64,000 nt of DNA from positions 1,322,469 to 1,386,468 of the forward strand of contig WJPL01000001.1 of assembly GCA_009649675.1 (NCBI GenBank). Reading direction: 5' to 3'. This document shows positions 54,022 through 63,121 of the stretch, piece by piece (the stretch's first letter is position 1; each line of letters starts with the position of its first letter). The position numbers were made by a program, and so were the translations under genes. Source of the DNA: Alphaproteobacteria bacterium HT1-32. GTDB lineage: Bacteria; Pseudomonadota; Alphaproteobacteria; Rhodospirillales; HT1-32. The notes under the pieces were generated by a model that saw nothing but the letters and a program-made list of their open reading frames with translations, was not told where the DNA came from and made no database searches.

Positions 54022-55071
54022 TCAGAGGTAGGCGTTCGGCCGCTCCGCATTAATGGCTTCAATTCCGTCCAGCACGTCCTGTGACAGATCCGTCCCCACC
54101 GCTTCGATATTTGCCTTCAGTTGCGGCATCTTTGTGGCACCGATGATAACGCTGGTCATGAATCTGCGCGATCCGCAAAACGCCAGCGCCATTTCTGCGG
54201 TCTTCAGACCATGCTGCTTTGCCAGCGCATCATACTTTTCCGTCGCCTCGAAGGAGGTTTTCGACATGTAACGCGGAAAGTAATCCGGCCACAGCGACAG
54301 GCGTGCGCCATCCGGGCGTGCATCACCCATATATTTGCCGGTCAGCATTCCCGACGCCAGGCAGCCATAGGCCAGCAACCCGACATTCTCGCGGATCGCG
54401 ATCTCGGCTGTCCCGACCTCGAACGTACGATTGATCAGATTGTAGGGGTTCTGAATGCTGGCAATCCGCGGCAGGCCACCGGTTTCTGACTGGCGCAGAT
54501 AATCCAGCAATCCCCAGGGCGTTTCGTTTGAAACCCCGACATGGCGGATCTTTCCAGCGTCGACCATTTCACCCAGTACGGCCAGCGTCTCGGCAATCGG
54601 GGTTACATTTTCTGCATCGTCATGAGTGTAGTTCAGCGCGCCGAAATAATTCGTGCTGCGGGCCGGCCAGTGAATCTGGTACAGATCAATATAATCCGTC
54701 TTCAGACGTTTCAGGCTCTGGTCAACAGCCACCCGGATATCGGCAGCATCAAGTGTGGGACGCGTCCCGCCAGGACGCGCTGTCGGAAAACGGTCACCCG
54801 GACCCAGCGCCTTGGTCGCCAGAATAACCTTGTCCCGGTTGCCCCTTGCGGCCACCCAGTCGCCGACGATTTCCTCTGTCCGGCCATAGGTTTCCGGCTT
54901 CACCGGCACGGAATACATCTCGGCCGTATCGATGAAATTCACACCCTGATCGAGGGCGTAATCGAGCTGTTCGAATGCTTCATCCGGCGTGTTCTGTTCG
55001 CCATAGGTCATGGTGCCCATGCAAACGAGGCTGACATCAAGCCCGGTGCGGCCAAGGGGTCTGTATTTCAT
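54022..55071 (-). CDS. Aldo/keto reductase (Tas-like)
   Basis: The protein has 349 residues, an NADP-dependent TIM barrel. The catalytic set is visible: Asp and Tyr in FIDTAEMYSVP, Lys in VILATKALGPG and His in LYQIHWPAR. The start KYRPLGRTGLDVSLVCMGTM and the insert of about 25 residues after the second strand fit the Tas/YghZ-like group. Substrate unknown. Confidence 0.93.
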   Translation of the reverse strand: MKYRPLGRTGLDVSLVCMGTMTYGEQNTPDEAFEQLDYALDQGVNFIDTAEMYSVPVKPETYGRTEEIVGDWVAARGNRDKVILATKALGPGDRFPTARPGGTRPTLDAADIRVAVDQSLKRLKTDYIDLYQIHWPARSTNYFGALNYTHDDAENVTPIAETLAVLGEMVDAGKIRHVGVSNETPWGLLDYLRQSETGGLPRIASIQNPYNLINRTFEVGTAEIAIRENVGLLAYGCLASGMLTGKYMGDARPDGARLSLWPDYFPRYMSKTSFEATEKYDALAKQHGLKTAEMALAFCGSRRFMTSVIIGATKMPQLKANIEAVGTDLSQDVLDGIEAINAERPNAYL

Positions 55072-55106
55072 GAGATTCTCTTTAACTTGCGGATATGACG
55101 CTGATC

Positions 55107-56213
55107 TTACATCAGCAGGGTGAGAACGCCTGTATAGCTGTAGAGGCGATTATTGGAAATCTCGCCATTACCGAAAAATCCGGTAAGGGGAATGTCACCG
55201 AATTGTTCACGGATGGCTTTCGCCTCAAAATGCGGGTCGGCGAACAGCCCCGGTCCGCGGGCAATGCAGGAATAATAGAGCGCGCCACGCGGCTGGCGGC
55301 TCTCAAGCCGGCGGGCGATATCCGCCAGCATGCGCTGCATATCCTCTTCTGCCCCTTCCGGATCCCGGCGCACAAACATCATTCGGTCGCCATCCTCAAC
55401 CTGGTCACCGATGGCGACCAGACTCCGCTCGGGGTCAAGCGCGACCAGAGTGCGGACCACATAATCGCCGGTATCAGAGCCGGAAATCGGCAGGGCGACA
55501 TGAATAAGCCCGCCAATCTGGTGCAGATCCCGCGACAGCAACTCGCCCATATCCTCTTTCATCACTTCCAGTGCCGGACGGTCGTCCAGGGTCATCAGGA
55601 TATGTTCCACTGATTCCGTAATGGTATGGAGCGGCCCGATCGGGGTACAGCCCTGGGACAGGCCGCTGACCGCTTCAATTTCAGGCGACAGCATAAGCCC
55701 GGAAAGCCCGCCGGAAATCATTCTTCCTGCGATCTGGCGACTGCGGCCCCGCGACGCGGTCAGCCCACCAATCAGGAAACCGCCGGTTGTGGCCGCAGTG
55801 CAGGTCATGGCCTGCAGCAGGTTCTCGCTGCCCGGATCACCATGCGCGACAACCAGAGGCGGGGCGAACGACTCTTCCCAGCCTCCGGCTTCCAGCGCAG
55901 CCCGCTCACCGGACGGGCTGAACAGCTGATAGTCAGACGCGGCGAAATCGCAGGTCATCACAGACAAGGCGGGAATGTCGAAATGTGACTCTCCGCCACC
56001 GCAGACGCCGTAGCCTGTGGTCCCGGTCCAGTCCATGATTCCGGTTTCCTGTTTCAGCATGTCGAGAACAGGGTCCAGCGTTTCAGCAAGGACATCGGTG
56101 GCATAGATGAAGCCCATCTGATGCCCGTCAGTTTTCCCGGCCAGCTGTTCTGCAATACCTGCCGCCGCGGTCTGCCAGTCGGTGCCTGCGGCGATTGCTG
56201 CTGCGAAGGCCAA
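55107..56213 (-). CDS. FIST-domain signal-sensing protein
   Basis: The protein has 368 residues. An N-terminal FIST domain (GYGVCGGGESHFDIPALSVM, then DPGSENLLQAMTC) and a C-terminal FIST_C domain (LYYSCIARGPGLFADPHFEA, IPLTGFFGNGEIS) are present, with no attached kinase or methyl-accepting domain. Stand-alone FIST proteins are thought to bind small ligands such as amino acids. It is followed on the minus strand by the aldo/keto reductase gene, 35 bases away. Confidence 0.9.
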   Translation of the reverse strand: MAFAAAIAAGTDWQTAAAGIAEQLAGKTDGHQMGFIYATDVLAETLDPVLDMLKQETGIMDWTGTTGYGVCGGGESHFDIPALSVMTCDFAASDYQLFSPSGERAALEAGGWEESFAPPLVVAHGDPGSENLLQAMTCTAATTGGFLIGGLTASRGRSRQIAGRMISGGLSGLMLSPEIEAVSGLSQGCTPIGPLHTITESVEHILMTLDDRPALEVMKEDMGELLSRDLHQIGGLIHVALPISGSDTGDYVVRTLVALDPERSLVAIGDQVEDGDRMMFVRRDPEGAEEDMQRMLADIARRLESRQPRGALYYSCIARGPGLFADPHFEAKAIREQFGDIPLTGFFGNGEISNNRLYSYTGVLTLLM

Positions 56214-56216
56214 AGG

Positions 56217-56921
56217 TCAGCGGCTCCCGCCGTCGGCCTGGTCCAGCAGCTTCAGGACATAAGGCAAAATTCTTTTCGTCACGACGGCAATACCCTCCGG
56301 GTTAGGATGAATACCATCCTGCTGATTCAGTTCCGGCATGGCCGCCACTCCTTCGAGAAAGAAGGGGTAAAGCAGCACGCCTTTTTCCTCCGCCAGATCA
56401 GGATAAATTTTATTAAAAGCCTCGCCATATTCACGGCCAAGATTAGGCGGCGCCAGCATCCCTGCAAGTAAAACTGGTATGTTTGCCGTTCGCAATTCCG
56501 TGAGAATCTGCCGGAGGTTGGCCCGGGTTGCCGCCGGGTCGAGTCCCCGCAGCGCATCATTGGCCCCCAGTTCGACAATCGCGGCATCCGGCCTGTCCGC
56601 CAGCAACCAGCCCAGCCGGCCAGCCCCGCCGGCGGTGGTATCACCGGAAACACCACCATTGATAACCGTCACATCCCGACCCGCCTGCTGCAGTGCCGCT
56701 GACAGCTGGTCCGTGAAAGCCTGACCCTGTTTCACGCCATAGCCCGCCGTCAGGCTGTCACCAAGCACGAGCAGTTTCAGCGGTCCTGTTCCGGCAGCCT
56801 GAGACGCTCCGGACAGTAAAAGGACCGTTACAAAAACAAAAACAACGTTGAAAAACTGTCGAAATCCGCCATATGCGGTTGCAATGCCAACCGGTCGATC
56901 CCTGAGTGAAAGCCCCGACAT
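56217..56921 (-). CDS. tesA: Arylesterase / lysophospholipase L1-like SGNH hydrolase
   Basis: About 234 residues. A late hydrophobic signal segment (FFNVVFVFVTVLLLSGASQAAG) is followed by the SGNH blocks GDSLTAGYG (Ser), GGVSGDTTAGG (Gly), ELGANDALRG (Asn) and DGIHPNPEG (Asp/His). It lies divergent to an ybbA-ybbP-like pair, the same arrangement as in E. coli. The nearest ATG before the signal segment is at 56919-56921, in the same CATG as the start of the ABC gene on the other strand. Confidence 0.9.
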   Translation of the reverse strand: MSGLSLRDRPVGIATAYGGFRQFFNVVFVFVTVLLLSGASQAAGTGPLKLLVLGDSLTAGYGVKQGQAFTDQLSAALQQAGRDVTVINGGVSGDTTAGGAGRLGWLLADRPDAAIVELGANDALRGLDPAATRANLRQILTELRTANIPVLLAGMLAPPNLGREYGEAFNKIYPDLAEEKGVLLYPFFLEGVAAMPELNQQDGIHPNPEGIAVVTKRILPYVLKLLDQADGGSR

Positions 56922-57630
56922 GAATGATACTCCGCAAAACAGCGACCCGGCCATCCGGCTCGACAACTTACATCTTACGTTGGGTGCAGAGTCCCGGGAG
57001 GTCAACATCCTGCGCGGTATCGATCTTCAGGTCGCCCGGGGAGAAGCCGTCGGAATCGTCGGCCCGTCAGGCTCTGGCAAGACATCCATGCTGATGGTCA
57101 TCGCCGGTCTGGAGCGCTCAACCTCCGGTCAGGTTGCCGTCGCCGGCACCTCTCTTACCGGACTGTCGGAAGATCGCCTGGCCCTGTTCCGGCGCAAGCA
57201 TGTCGGCATTGTCTTTCAGGCGTTCCACCTGATCCCGACCATGACTGCACTGGAAAATGTGGCAATACCGCTGGAGCTGGCCGGACGTGATGATGCCTTC
57301 GAACGGGCAGAACGCGAACTTGAGGCGGTCGGCCTGTCGCACCGTCTCGGCCACTATCCGGGCCAGCTTTCCGGCGGCGAACAGCAACGCACCGCACTGG
57401 CGCGCGCCTTTGCCATTGAACCGGATATCCTGCTGGCAGATGAGCCAACGGGGAATCTGGATGGCGAAACCGGCCAGCAGATCGTGGATCTGATGTTCCG
57501 GCTGCGTAACGAACGGGGGGCCACGCTGATGCTGATTACCCACGACCCCAAGCTTGCCGCGAAGTGCGATCGCACCCTGACGCTGGCTGATGGCCGGATT
57601 GTCAGCGAAAAACTGAAGGCTGTTGCCTGA
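56920..57630 (+). CDS. ABC transporter ATPase, YbbA/LolD-like
   Basis: The protein has 236 residues. Walker A is GPSGSGKTS, the signature LSGGEQQR, Walker B ILLADEPTGNLD and the switch TLMLITHD. It is the MacB/LolD type serving FtsX-like permeases. I start at ATG 56920 (MNDTPQNSDP), since relatives begin shortly before the first strand (IRLDNLHLTLG); ATGs at 56848 and 56884 are possible. It shares one base with the permease gene (TGATG). Confidence 0.93.
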   Translation: MNDTPQNSDPAIRLDNLHLTLGAESREVNILRGIDLQVARGEAVGIVGPSGSGKTSMLMVIAGLERSTSGQVAVAGTSLTGLSEDRLALFRRKHVGIVFQAFHLIPTMTALENVAIPLELAGRDDAFERAERELEAVGLSHRLGHYPGQLSGGEQQRTALARAFAIEPDILLADEPTGNLDGETGQQIVDLMFRLRNERGATLMLITHDPKLAAKCDRTLTLADGRIVSEKLKAVA

Positions 57631-60155
57631 TGTCGTCAATGCCGGTGTCACTTCGGATCGCCCTGCGCGAACTGCGGGCAGGGATCCGCGGATTCAGAAT
57701 CTTTATCGCCTGTCTGGCGCTTGGCGTGGCCGCCATCGCCGCCGTCGGGGCGCTGTCGGCCAGTGTTGTCGAAAGCCTGCAACGCGACGGCCAGGCCATT
57801 CTGGGAGGTGACGCAGAATTCCGGCTGCTGCATCGCGAGGCAGCCGCGCCTCAGGTTGCCGCCATGCAGGAGGCGGGGCAGGTCTCCTTCTCACGCCAGA
57901 TGCGTGGCATGGTCCGGCTTGAAGATATTCCGGACCGGGGAACACTGGTCGAGGTCAAGGCAGTGGATGATGCCTATCCCCTGTATGGCGCGATTACCCT
58001 GAATGAAAATATTTCCCTTACCGACGCGCTGGCCCGGCAAGACGGGGTGTATGGCGCACTGGTTGATCCGAACCTGCTGACCCGGCTGACCGCAAAGGTC
58101 GGTGACAGGGTAAATCTCGGCGATGCCCGTTTTGAAATCCGCGGCACAATAGCCCGCGAACCGGACCGGGTGACCAGTGTCTTCACCCTCGGGCCCCGCC
58201 TGATGGTCTCCGGCGAGGCGCTGGAATCAACCGGCCTGATCCAGCCCGGCAGCCTGATCCGCAACTATTATCGTGTCCGGCTGAATGACGGCGTTGACCG
58301 GGAACAATGGCTCGACGGCATGCGTGATACTTTCACGGATGCCGGCTGGCGTATCCGTACCACCGAGGACGCCGCCCCCCGTGTGACCCGCTTTGTCGAC
58401 CGGCTCGGCCTGTTCCTGACCCTGGTTGGCCTGACCATCCTGCTGGTTGGGGGCATCGGTGTCTCGAACGCGGTCCGGTCGCATCTGGAAAGCCGTATCG
58501 GCTCGATCGCTGTCCTGAAATGTGTCGGGGCGACATCCTCAGTAGTCTTCCGGGCCTACCTTATCCAGGTCATGCTGATCGCCCTGCTGGGTACGGCCAT
58601 CGGGCTGTTGCTGGGGGCCTTCTCGCCGTTGCTGTTTGCCCGTGCGCTTGAAGCCGCCCTGCCTTCTGAAATTCCCTTCGGGTTTCATTTGCTGCCCATG
58701 TTGCAGGCGACTGCCTTTGGCCTGCTGACAGCACTGGTTTTCGCTCTCTGGCCGCTGGGCCGGGTTGGCGTCATTCCCGGCGCTGCCCTGTTCCGCAATC
58801 TGGTGGCCCCGACAGCCAGCAGACCAAAGGGCGGCGTGCTGATAACGCTCGCCATCGCCGCGACAGCCCTGATTGCACTGGCCATCCTCGGGGCCAGCCG
58901 GCCCGGTTTTGCCATTGCCTTTGTGGTCGGGTCCATCGCCGCCATGCTTGTCTTCCGCTATTGCGCCTTCGGGGTCATGAAACTGGCGGCCCGCATCAAA
59001 CCCGGCCGGGATGCCGGCCTGCGGCTGGCGCTGGCAAACATGCACCGGCCCGGCGCTGCAACGCCGGCAGTTGTCCTGTCGCTTGGCCTTGGCCTCGCGG
59101 TTCTTGTCGCCGTCGGCCAGATCGAGGGCAATCTGCGTCAGCAGGTTGATCAGGAACTGCCGAAAGAAGCACCGGCCTTTTTCTTCATCGATATCCAGCG
59201 CGACCAGATCGACGGTTTTGAAGCCGCCGTCAGCAAGGTCGACGGCGCCGGAGATATTGAGCGCACGGCAACCCTGCGCGGCATGATTGTCGGCGTCAAC
59301 GGCCGGCCGGCGTCAGAAATTGCCGCCGACCCCGATCAGGCATGGGTGCTCCAGGGTGACCGTTCGATCACCTATGCCGCCCGCCCCGCACCGGACGCCA
59401 ATATTGTCGAAGGTGAATGGTGGGATCCTGAGTATCGCGGAGAACCTCTGGTCTCGTTCGAAGCCGATGCCGCACGCGGGATCGGACTGAAAGTCGGCGA
59501 CCAGATCACCGTCAATATCCTTGGCCGGACAATCTCGGCGAAAGTGGCCAATCTGCGGGATGTCGACTGGGGAACCCTGCGCCTGAACTTTGTCATGGTG
59601 TTTTCGCCCGGCGTACTCGACGGCGCGCCCTATACCTATATCGCAACCGCCAAGGCCAGTCCGGCTGCGGAAGACGGCATCGAACGTGCCGTGATTACGG
59701 AATATCCGAATATCTCTGCCATCCGCATCCGCGATGCCCTTGATCTGGTAAAGGTCATGCTGGGCAATATCGCGCTGGCCGTCCGCTCGACAGCAGGACT
59801 GACCCTGCTGGCCGGGGCTCTGGTGCTGGCCGGTGCCGTTGCCGCCGGGCACAGACGGCGGATTTATGATGCGGTCGTGCTCAAGGTGCTGGGGGCAACC
59901 CGGGGCGATATTCTCCGTGCTTTCCTGATCGAATACGGTCTGCTGGGACTGGCTGCCGGGCTGATCGCCATTGGCGTCGGCAGCCTGACCGGGTGGGCGG
60001 TGATGACACAGGTCATGAAAACCGGATTTACTTTCCAGCCCCTGCTGGCACTTCTGACGGCGCTGCTTTGTATTGCTGTAACGCTGGCATTTGGATTTGG
60101 CGGAGCCTGGAATGCACTGGGGAAAAAGGCCGCGCCGCTACTCAGAAACGAGTAA
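57630..60155 (+). CDS. FtsX-like ABC permease, YbbP type
   Basis: The protein has 841 residues. An N-terminal membrane helix, a large periplasmic domain, an FtsX core (about 255-370), a further helix pair, a second periplasmic domain and a second FtsX core (about 710-835) give the duplicated YbbP layout. With the ATPase encoded before it and the divergent esterase, it probably forms an envelope lipid- or protein-extraction complex; the exact substrate is not known. Confidence 0.93.
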   Translation: MSSMPVSLRIALRELRAGIRGFRIFIACLALGVAAIAAVGALSASVVESLQRDGQAILGGDAEFRLLHREAAAPQVAAMQEAGQVSFSRQMRGMVRLEDIPDRGTLVEVKAVDDAYPLYGAITLNENISLTDALARQDGVYGALVDPNLLTRLTAKVGDRVNLGDARFEIRGTIAREPDRVTSVFTLGPRLMVSGEALESTGLIQPGSLIRNYYRVRLNDGVDREQWLDGMRDTFTDAGWRIRTTEDAAPRVTRFVDRLGLFLTLVGLTILLVGGIGVSNAVRSHLESRIGSIAVLKCVGATSSVVFRAYLIQVMLIALLGTAIGLLLGAFSPLLFARALEAALPSEIPFGFHLLPMLQATAFGLLTALVFALWPLGRVGVIPGAALFRNLVAPTASRPKGGVLITLAIAATALIALAILGASRPGFAIAFVVGSIAAMLVFRYCAFGVMKLAARIKPGRDAGLRLALANMHRPGAATPAVVLSLGLGLAVLVAVGQIEGNLRQQVDQELPKEAPAFFFIDIQRDQIDGFEAAVSKVDGAGDIERTATLRGMIVGVNGRPASEIAADPDQAWVLQGDRSITYAARPAPDANIVEGEWWDPEYRGEPLVSFEADAARGIGLKVGDQITVNILGRTISAKVANLRDVDWGTLRLNFVMVFSPGVLDGAPYTYIATAKASPAAEDGIERAVITEYPNISAIRIRDALDLVKVMLGNIALAVRSTAGLTLLAGALVLAGAVAAGHRRRIYDAVVLKVLGATRGDILRAFLIEYGLLGLAAGLIAIGVGSLTGWAVMTQVMKTGFTFQPLLALLTALLCIAVTLAFGFGGAWNALGKKAAPLLRNE

Positions 60156-60191
60156 AGGCAAATAATAACGCGTTTTTCGATTCTACAGTTA

Positions 60192-60219
60192 TTGAATCCT
60201 TCCCTGACCGTGCCATATT
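60192..60219 (+). promoter_or_regulatory. Weak candidate promoter before the BI-1 gene
   Basis: TTGAAT (60192-60197) and CATATT (60214-60219) each match the sigma-70 boxes at 4/6 with a 16-base spacer. The gap between the permease and BI-1 genes is 103 bases and includes AT-rich sequence. This is suggestive only. Confidence 0.3.
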
Positions 60220-60258
60220 AGGGACGCTTAGTAATTCGCAGAACCTAGGGGTGTTCAA

Positions 60259-60975
60259 ATGGCTTTTGGTATTAACGAACGTGCAATGCCGCAGGGGCGC
60301 ACCGGCTCGATGGAGCTGGATGCCGGCCTGCGGAAGTACATGCTCGGTGTCTATAACTACATGGCGTCAGCCGTCGTACTGACCGGCCTTGTCGCCCTGG
60401 CAGTTTCGCAGTCGCCGTACATGCTCAACCTTATTTTCGGCACACCGCTGAAATGGGTCGCTATCCTTGCCCCGCTGGGCATGGTGTTTTTCCTGTCAGC
60501 CCGCATCCACAAAATGCAGGCCAGCACAGCGCAGGCGATGTTCTGGGTCTATGCTGCCCTTGTCGGGGTGTCACTGGCTTCAATCTTCGTGGTCTACACG
60601 GGTGAGAGCGTGGCGCGGGTGTTCTTCATCTCCGCCGGTGCCTTCGCCGGTCTCAGCCTCTATGGCTACACGACCAAGAAAGACCTGTCGGGCTTCGGCA
60701 CCTTCCTGATGATGGGCCTGATCGGTCTGGTCATTGCGATGGTTGTGAACATCTTCCTCGCCAGCACGATGATGCAGTGGATCATCTCGGTGGTCGGACT
60801 GCTGATCTTTGCAGGGCTGACGGCCTATGACACCCAGCAGATCAAGATGATGTATTATGCGGGTGACAGCAGCGAAGACGCACAGAAGAAGTCAATCATG
60901 GGCGCGCTGCGTCTGTATCTCGACTTCCTCAACATCTTCCTGTTCCTGCTGCAGTTCCTCGGTAACCGCGAATAG
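60259..60975 (+). CDS. Bax inhibitor-1 / YccA-family membrane protein
   Basis: The protein has 238 residues with seven membrane helices: LRKYMLGVYNYMASAVVLTG at the first, later FGTFLMMGLIGLVIAMVVNIF, and a last part with GLTAYDTQQIKMMY and LYLDFLNIFLFLLQFLG. The AYDTQ motif in the sixth helix region holds the conserved Asp of BI-1 proteins. It is an inner-membrane protein, probably a pH-gated leak or a partner of the FtsH quality-control system. Confidence 0.94.
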   Translation: MAFGINERAMPQGRTGSMELDAGLRKYMLGVYNYMASAVVLTGLVALAVSQSPYMLNLIFGTPLKWVAILAPLGMVFFLSARIHKMQASTAQAMFWVYAALVGVSLASIFVVYTGESVARVFFISAGAFAGLSLYGYTTKKDLSGFGTFLMMGLIGLVIAMVVNIFLASTMMQWIISVVGLLIFAGLTAYDTQQIKMMYYAGDSSEDAQKKSIMGALRLYLDFLNIFLFLLQFLGNRE

Positions 60976-61003
60976 TCGCTACCGAAAAGCACTGAACTGA
61001 TGC

Positions 61004-61034
61004 ACCGCCCGGGCCCATGGTCCGGGCGGTTTTC
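61004..61034 (+). terminator. Rho-independent terminator after the BI-1 gene
   Basis: ACCGCCCGG (61004-61012) pairs with CCGGGCGGT (61022-61030) around a 9-base loop, followed by TTTC. It lies 28 bases after the stop codon. It may also stop the convergent LysR transcript, whose stop codon is at 61037. Confidence 0.75.
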
Positions 61035-61036
61035 TT

Positions 61037-61981
61037 TCAGGTACCGTTCAGAAAGTCCGTATTCTCCCGGAACAGGTCTTTCAGGAATTTCATCACCTGT
61101 TTGACGCGGGCGATATGTTCCAGATCATGATGCACACTCAGCCACAGATCACGCTTCACCCTGATCGCTGACGGCAGCACCCGTTTCAGACGCGGGTCGC
61201 GTTCGGCGACAAAGGTCGGCAGCATGCCAACCCCCATACCGGATGCCGTCGCGTGATATTGCGCGACCAGACTGGTTGAGCGGAACCGCGTTTCCTGATT
61301 TCGCAGCACATCGGACAGCCAGCGAACCGCTGAAATCATGATCAGCTCATCAATATAGCCGACGAAATGATGATCTTTCAGGTCATCAATCGTGGCGGGC
61401 ATTCCGTGCTGTTCGAGATAGTCATGCGAGGCATAGAGAAACAGCGCAAACTCGCCAATCTTCTCGGACACGATGCGATGCCCGTTTGGTTTCGGAAAAC
61501 TGATGAGAACATCAGCTTCCCGTTTTGAAAGGTTGATCCAGTGCGCTGCGGTGACCAGTTCCACATTCACGGAGGGGGCTCGCTCATACAGCTTCACAAA
61601 GGCCGGAGCGAGGAAAAGACTTCCCAGTGCTTCCATGGTGGCGACGCGCACCGTCCCGGCAACCCGCGAAGCCTCGCCGGAGAACTGGACAGCGATATTG
61701 CTGATATGCGCCTCGACGCCTTCCGCATCCCGAAACAGAAGGTCACCTGCGTCGGTCAGCAGAAACCCATGCCGGGTGCGTTCAAACAGCTTCGTCTCCA
61801 GCGCCCGCTCAAGCTCCCGGACCCGCCGGCCAATTGTCGAATGATTTACAGAAAGCGCGCGGGCCGCACCGCTGAGTGACTTGTACCGGGCCAGCGCCAG
61901 AAAGACCGCGATATCACCCCATTCGAACCGCGACAGGTCGGGGCGGGTCGTACTGATACCGGCAGCTGGATCCTCCGCCAT
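61037..61981 (-). CDS. LysR-family regulator
   Basis: The protein has 314 residues. The helix-turn-helix lies in SLSGAARALSVNHSTIGRRV, the ArgP/NhaR-like wording in which the repeated region follows at VRELERAL. The effector domain runs from about 95. The ATG at 61979-61981 has GAGAGA before it; a TTG 15 bases upstream is less likely. It lies 25 bases after the nitrilase gene on the same strand. Confidence 0.92.
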   Translation of the reverse strand: MAEDPAAGISTTRPDLSRFEWGDIAVFLALARYKSLSGAARALSVNHSTIGRRVRELERALETKLFERTRHGFLLTDAGDLLFRDAEGVEAHISNIAVQFSGEASRVAGTVRVATMEALGSLFLAPAFVKLYERAPSVNVELVTAAHWINLSKREADVLISFPKPNGHRIVSEKIGEFALFLYASHDYLEQHGMPATIDDLKDHHFVGYIDELIMISAVRWLSDVLRNQETRFRSTSLVAQYHATASGMGVGMLPTFVAERDPRLKRVLPSAIRVKRDLWLSVHHDLEHIARVKQVMKFLKDLFRENTDFLNGT

Positions 61982-62006
61982 CAATCTCTCTCGCAAACAT
62001 CAGGGA

Positions 62007-63044
62007 TCAGGCTCCCTCTGTCCCCATCATGCGCTGCAGTTCATCAAAGTCCAGACTGCGTGCATTCTGCAGATCATCACTGAAGGATACCGGCCCCATG
62101 GCCTCGCGGTTTACATGGAGGTCAAAAACATCATAGCGGTTGTAATAGCCGACCACGTCATGGAACTGCTTCGGCACAACGCAGTCATCAAGGTCGATCA
62201 CCTCGATTAGCAGGGTGTCCTCAGTCGAGGCAGTCTCCGCAACCGGCAGCCCGTTCGGACCGACGATCATTGATATGCCCTGCGGAGAATCTGTCATCAC
62301 CCGCAGCATCTCCGGGCCAAGCTCCGACAACCGCTCAAGCGTTGTGCTGTCGACCAGGGAAGCCGCGACAACATTGAACGCCTTGGCTTCAAAGGAATGG
62401 GCACCCGCCCGGATCCTGATTGAAGAGGCCAGGTCGTAGCGTTCGTTTTTTGACGGCTCATGGGTTGGCCAGGTCGGCGGGTAGCTGGAAATATGAATCT
62501 GTTCACCCTGTGCCATCAGGGAATAGCGCGCCAGCGGGTTGGTGTTCTCGCCGCAGATCAGGGCACCGATTTTACCGACCGGGGTCTCGACAACCCGCAA
62601 ACCGCTTCCGTCGCCATTTGCCCAGATCAGCTTCTCGTAGAATGTCGGCACAAGCTTGCGGTGATGGTTCAGGATCGACCCGTCTGCGCCGATCAGGATA
62701 TTCGAATTCCAGAGACAGCCGACACTGTGCGGGGCCGCCTCGCTGATGCCGATGGAAACAATGATCCCCGCATCCCGGGCTGCCGCACAGAGCTGGAGTA
62801 TTTCCGGACCCGGAACCTGAATGGATTCACGGGCGAAGGAGACAAAAAGATCGTGATTTCTGATTGGCGCAGAAACCGCTGCCCATAACGGAAATCCGGG
62901 GACAAAAGATTCCGGAAAGACCAGCAGCTCAACGCCGCTGGCTGCCGCATCATGAATTAAGCCACATGCTTTTTCGACCGTTGCACGTGCATCCAGATAA
63001 ACCGGAGCGACATGTGCTGCCGCGACTTTGACTCGTTGCGCCAT
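62007..63044 (-). CDS. Nitrilase-family carbon-nitrogen hydrolase
   Basis: The protein has 345 residues. The catalytic Glu-Lys-Cys triad is E45 (VFPESFVPGFP), K130 (HHRKLVPT) and C164 (ALICGENTNP). LWAAV after the Glu and the CGENTNPLARY wording are of the true nitrilase branch (aliphatic or aryl nitriles) rather than amidases. It lies between an ABC solute-binding protein gene and a LysR gene, which suggests that the nitrile or a related compound is imported. Confidence 0.92.
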   Translation of the reverse strand: MAQRVKVAAAHVAPVYLDARATVEKACGLIHDAAASGVELLVFPESFVPGFPLWAAVSAPIRNHDLFVSFARESIQVPGPEILQLCAAARDAGIIVSIGISEAAPHSVGCLWNSNILIGADGSILNHHRKLVPTFYEKLIWANGDGSGLRVVETPVGKIGALICGENTNPLARYSLMAQGEQIHISSYPPTWPTHEPSKNERYDLASSIRIRAGAHSFEAKAFNVVAASLVDSTTLERLSELGPEMLRVMTDSPQGISMIVGPNGLPVAETASTEDTLLIEVIDLDDCVVPKQFHDVVGYYNRYDVFDLHVNREAMGPVSFSDDLQNARSLDFDELQRMMGTEGA

Positions 63045-63072
63045 GTGTTCTTCCTTAACAAAACAGAGAGCT

Positions 63073-63111
63073 CCCCCGGCATGACTGCCGGGGGAACCGG
63101 GGGGGGGGGGG
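63073..63111. repeat. Perfect hairpin followed by a run of 13 G residues
   Basis: CCCCCGGCA and TGCCGGGGG (63073-63081 and 63086-63094) form a 9-bp stem with a 4-base loop. Bases 63099-63111 are all G. The block lies in the 77-base gap between the binding-protein stop and the nitrilase start. On the coding strand the order is stop, C-run, hairpin, then a T-rich stretch, so it may act as a partial terminator; the homopolymer is prone to slippage. Confidence 0.75.
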
Positions 63112-63121
63112 AGGCGTCGTC

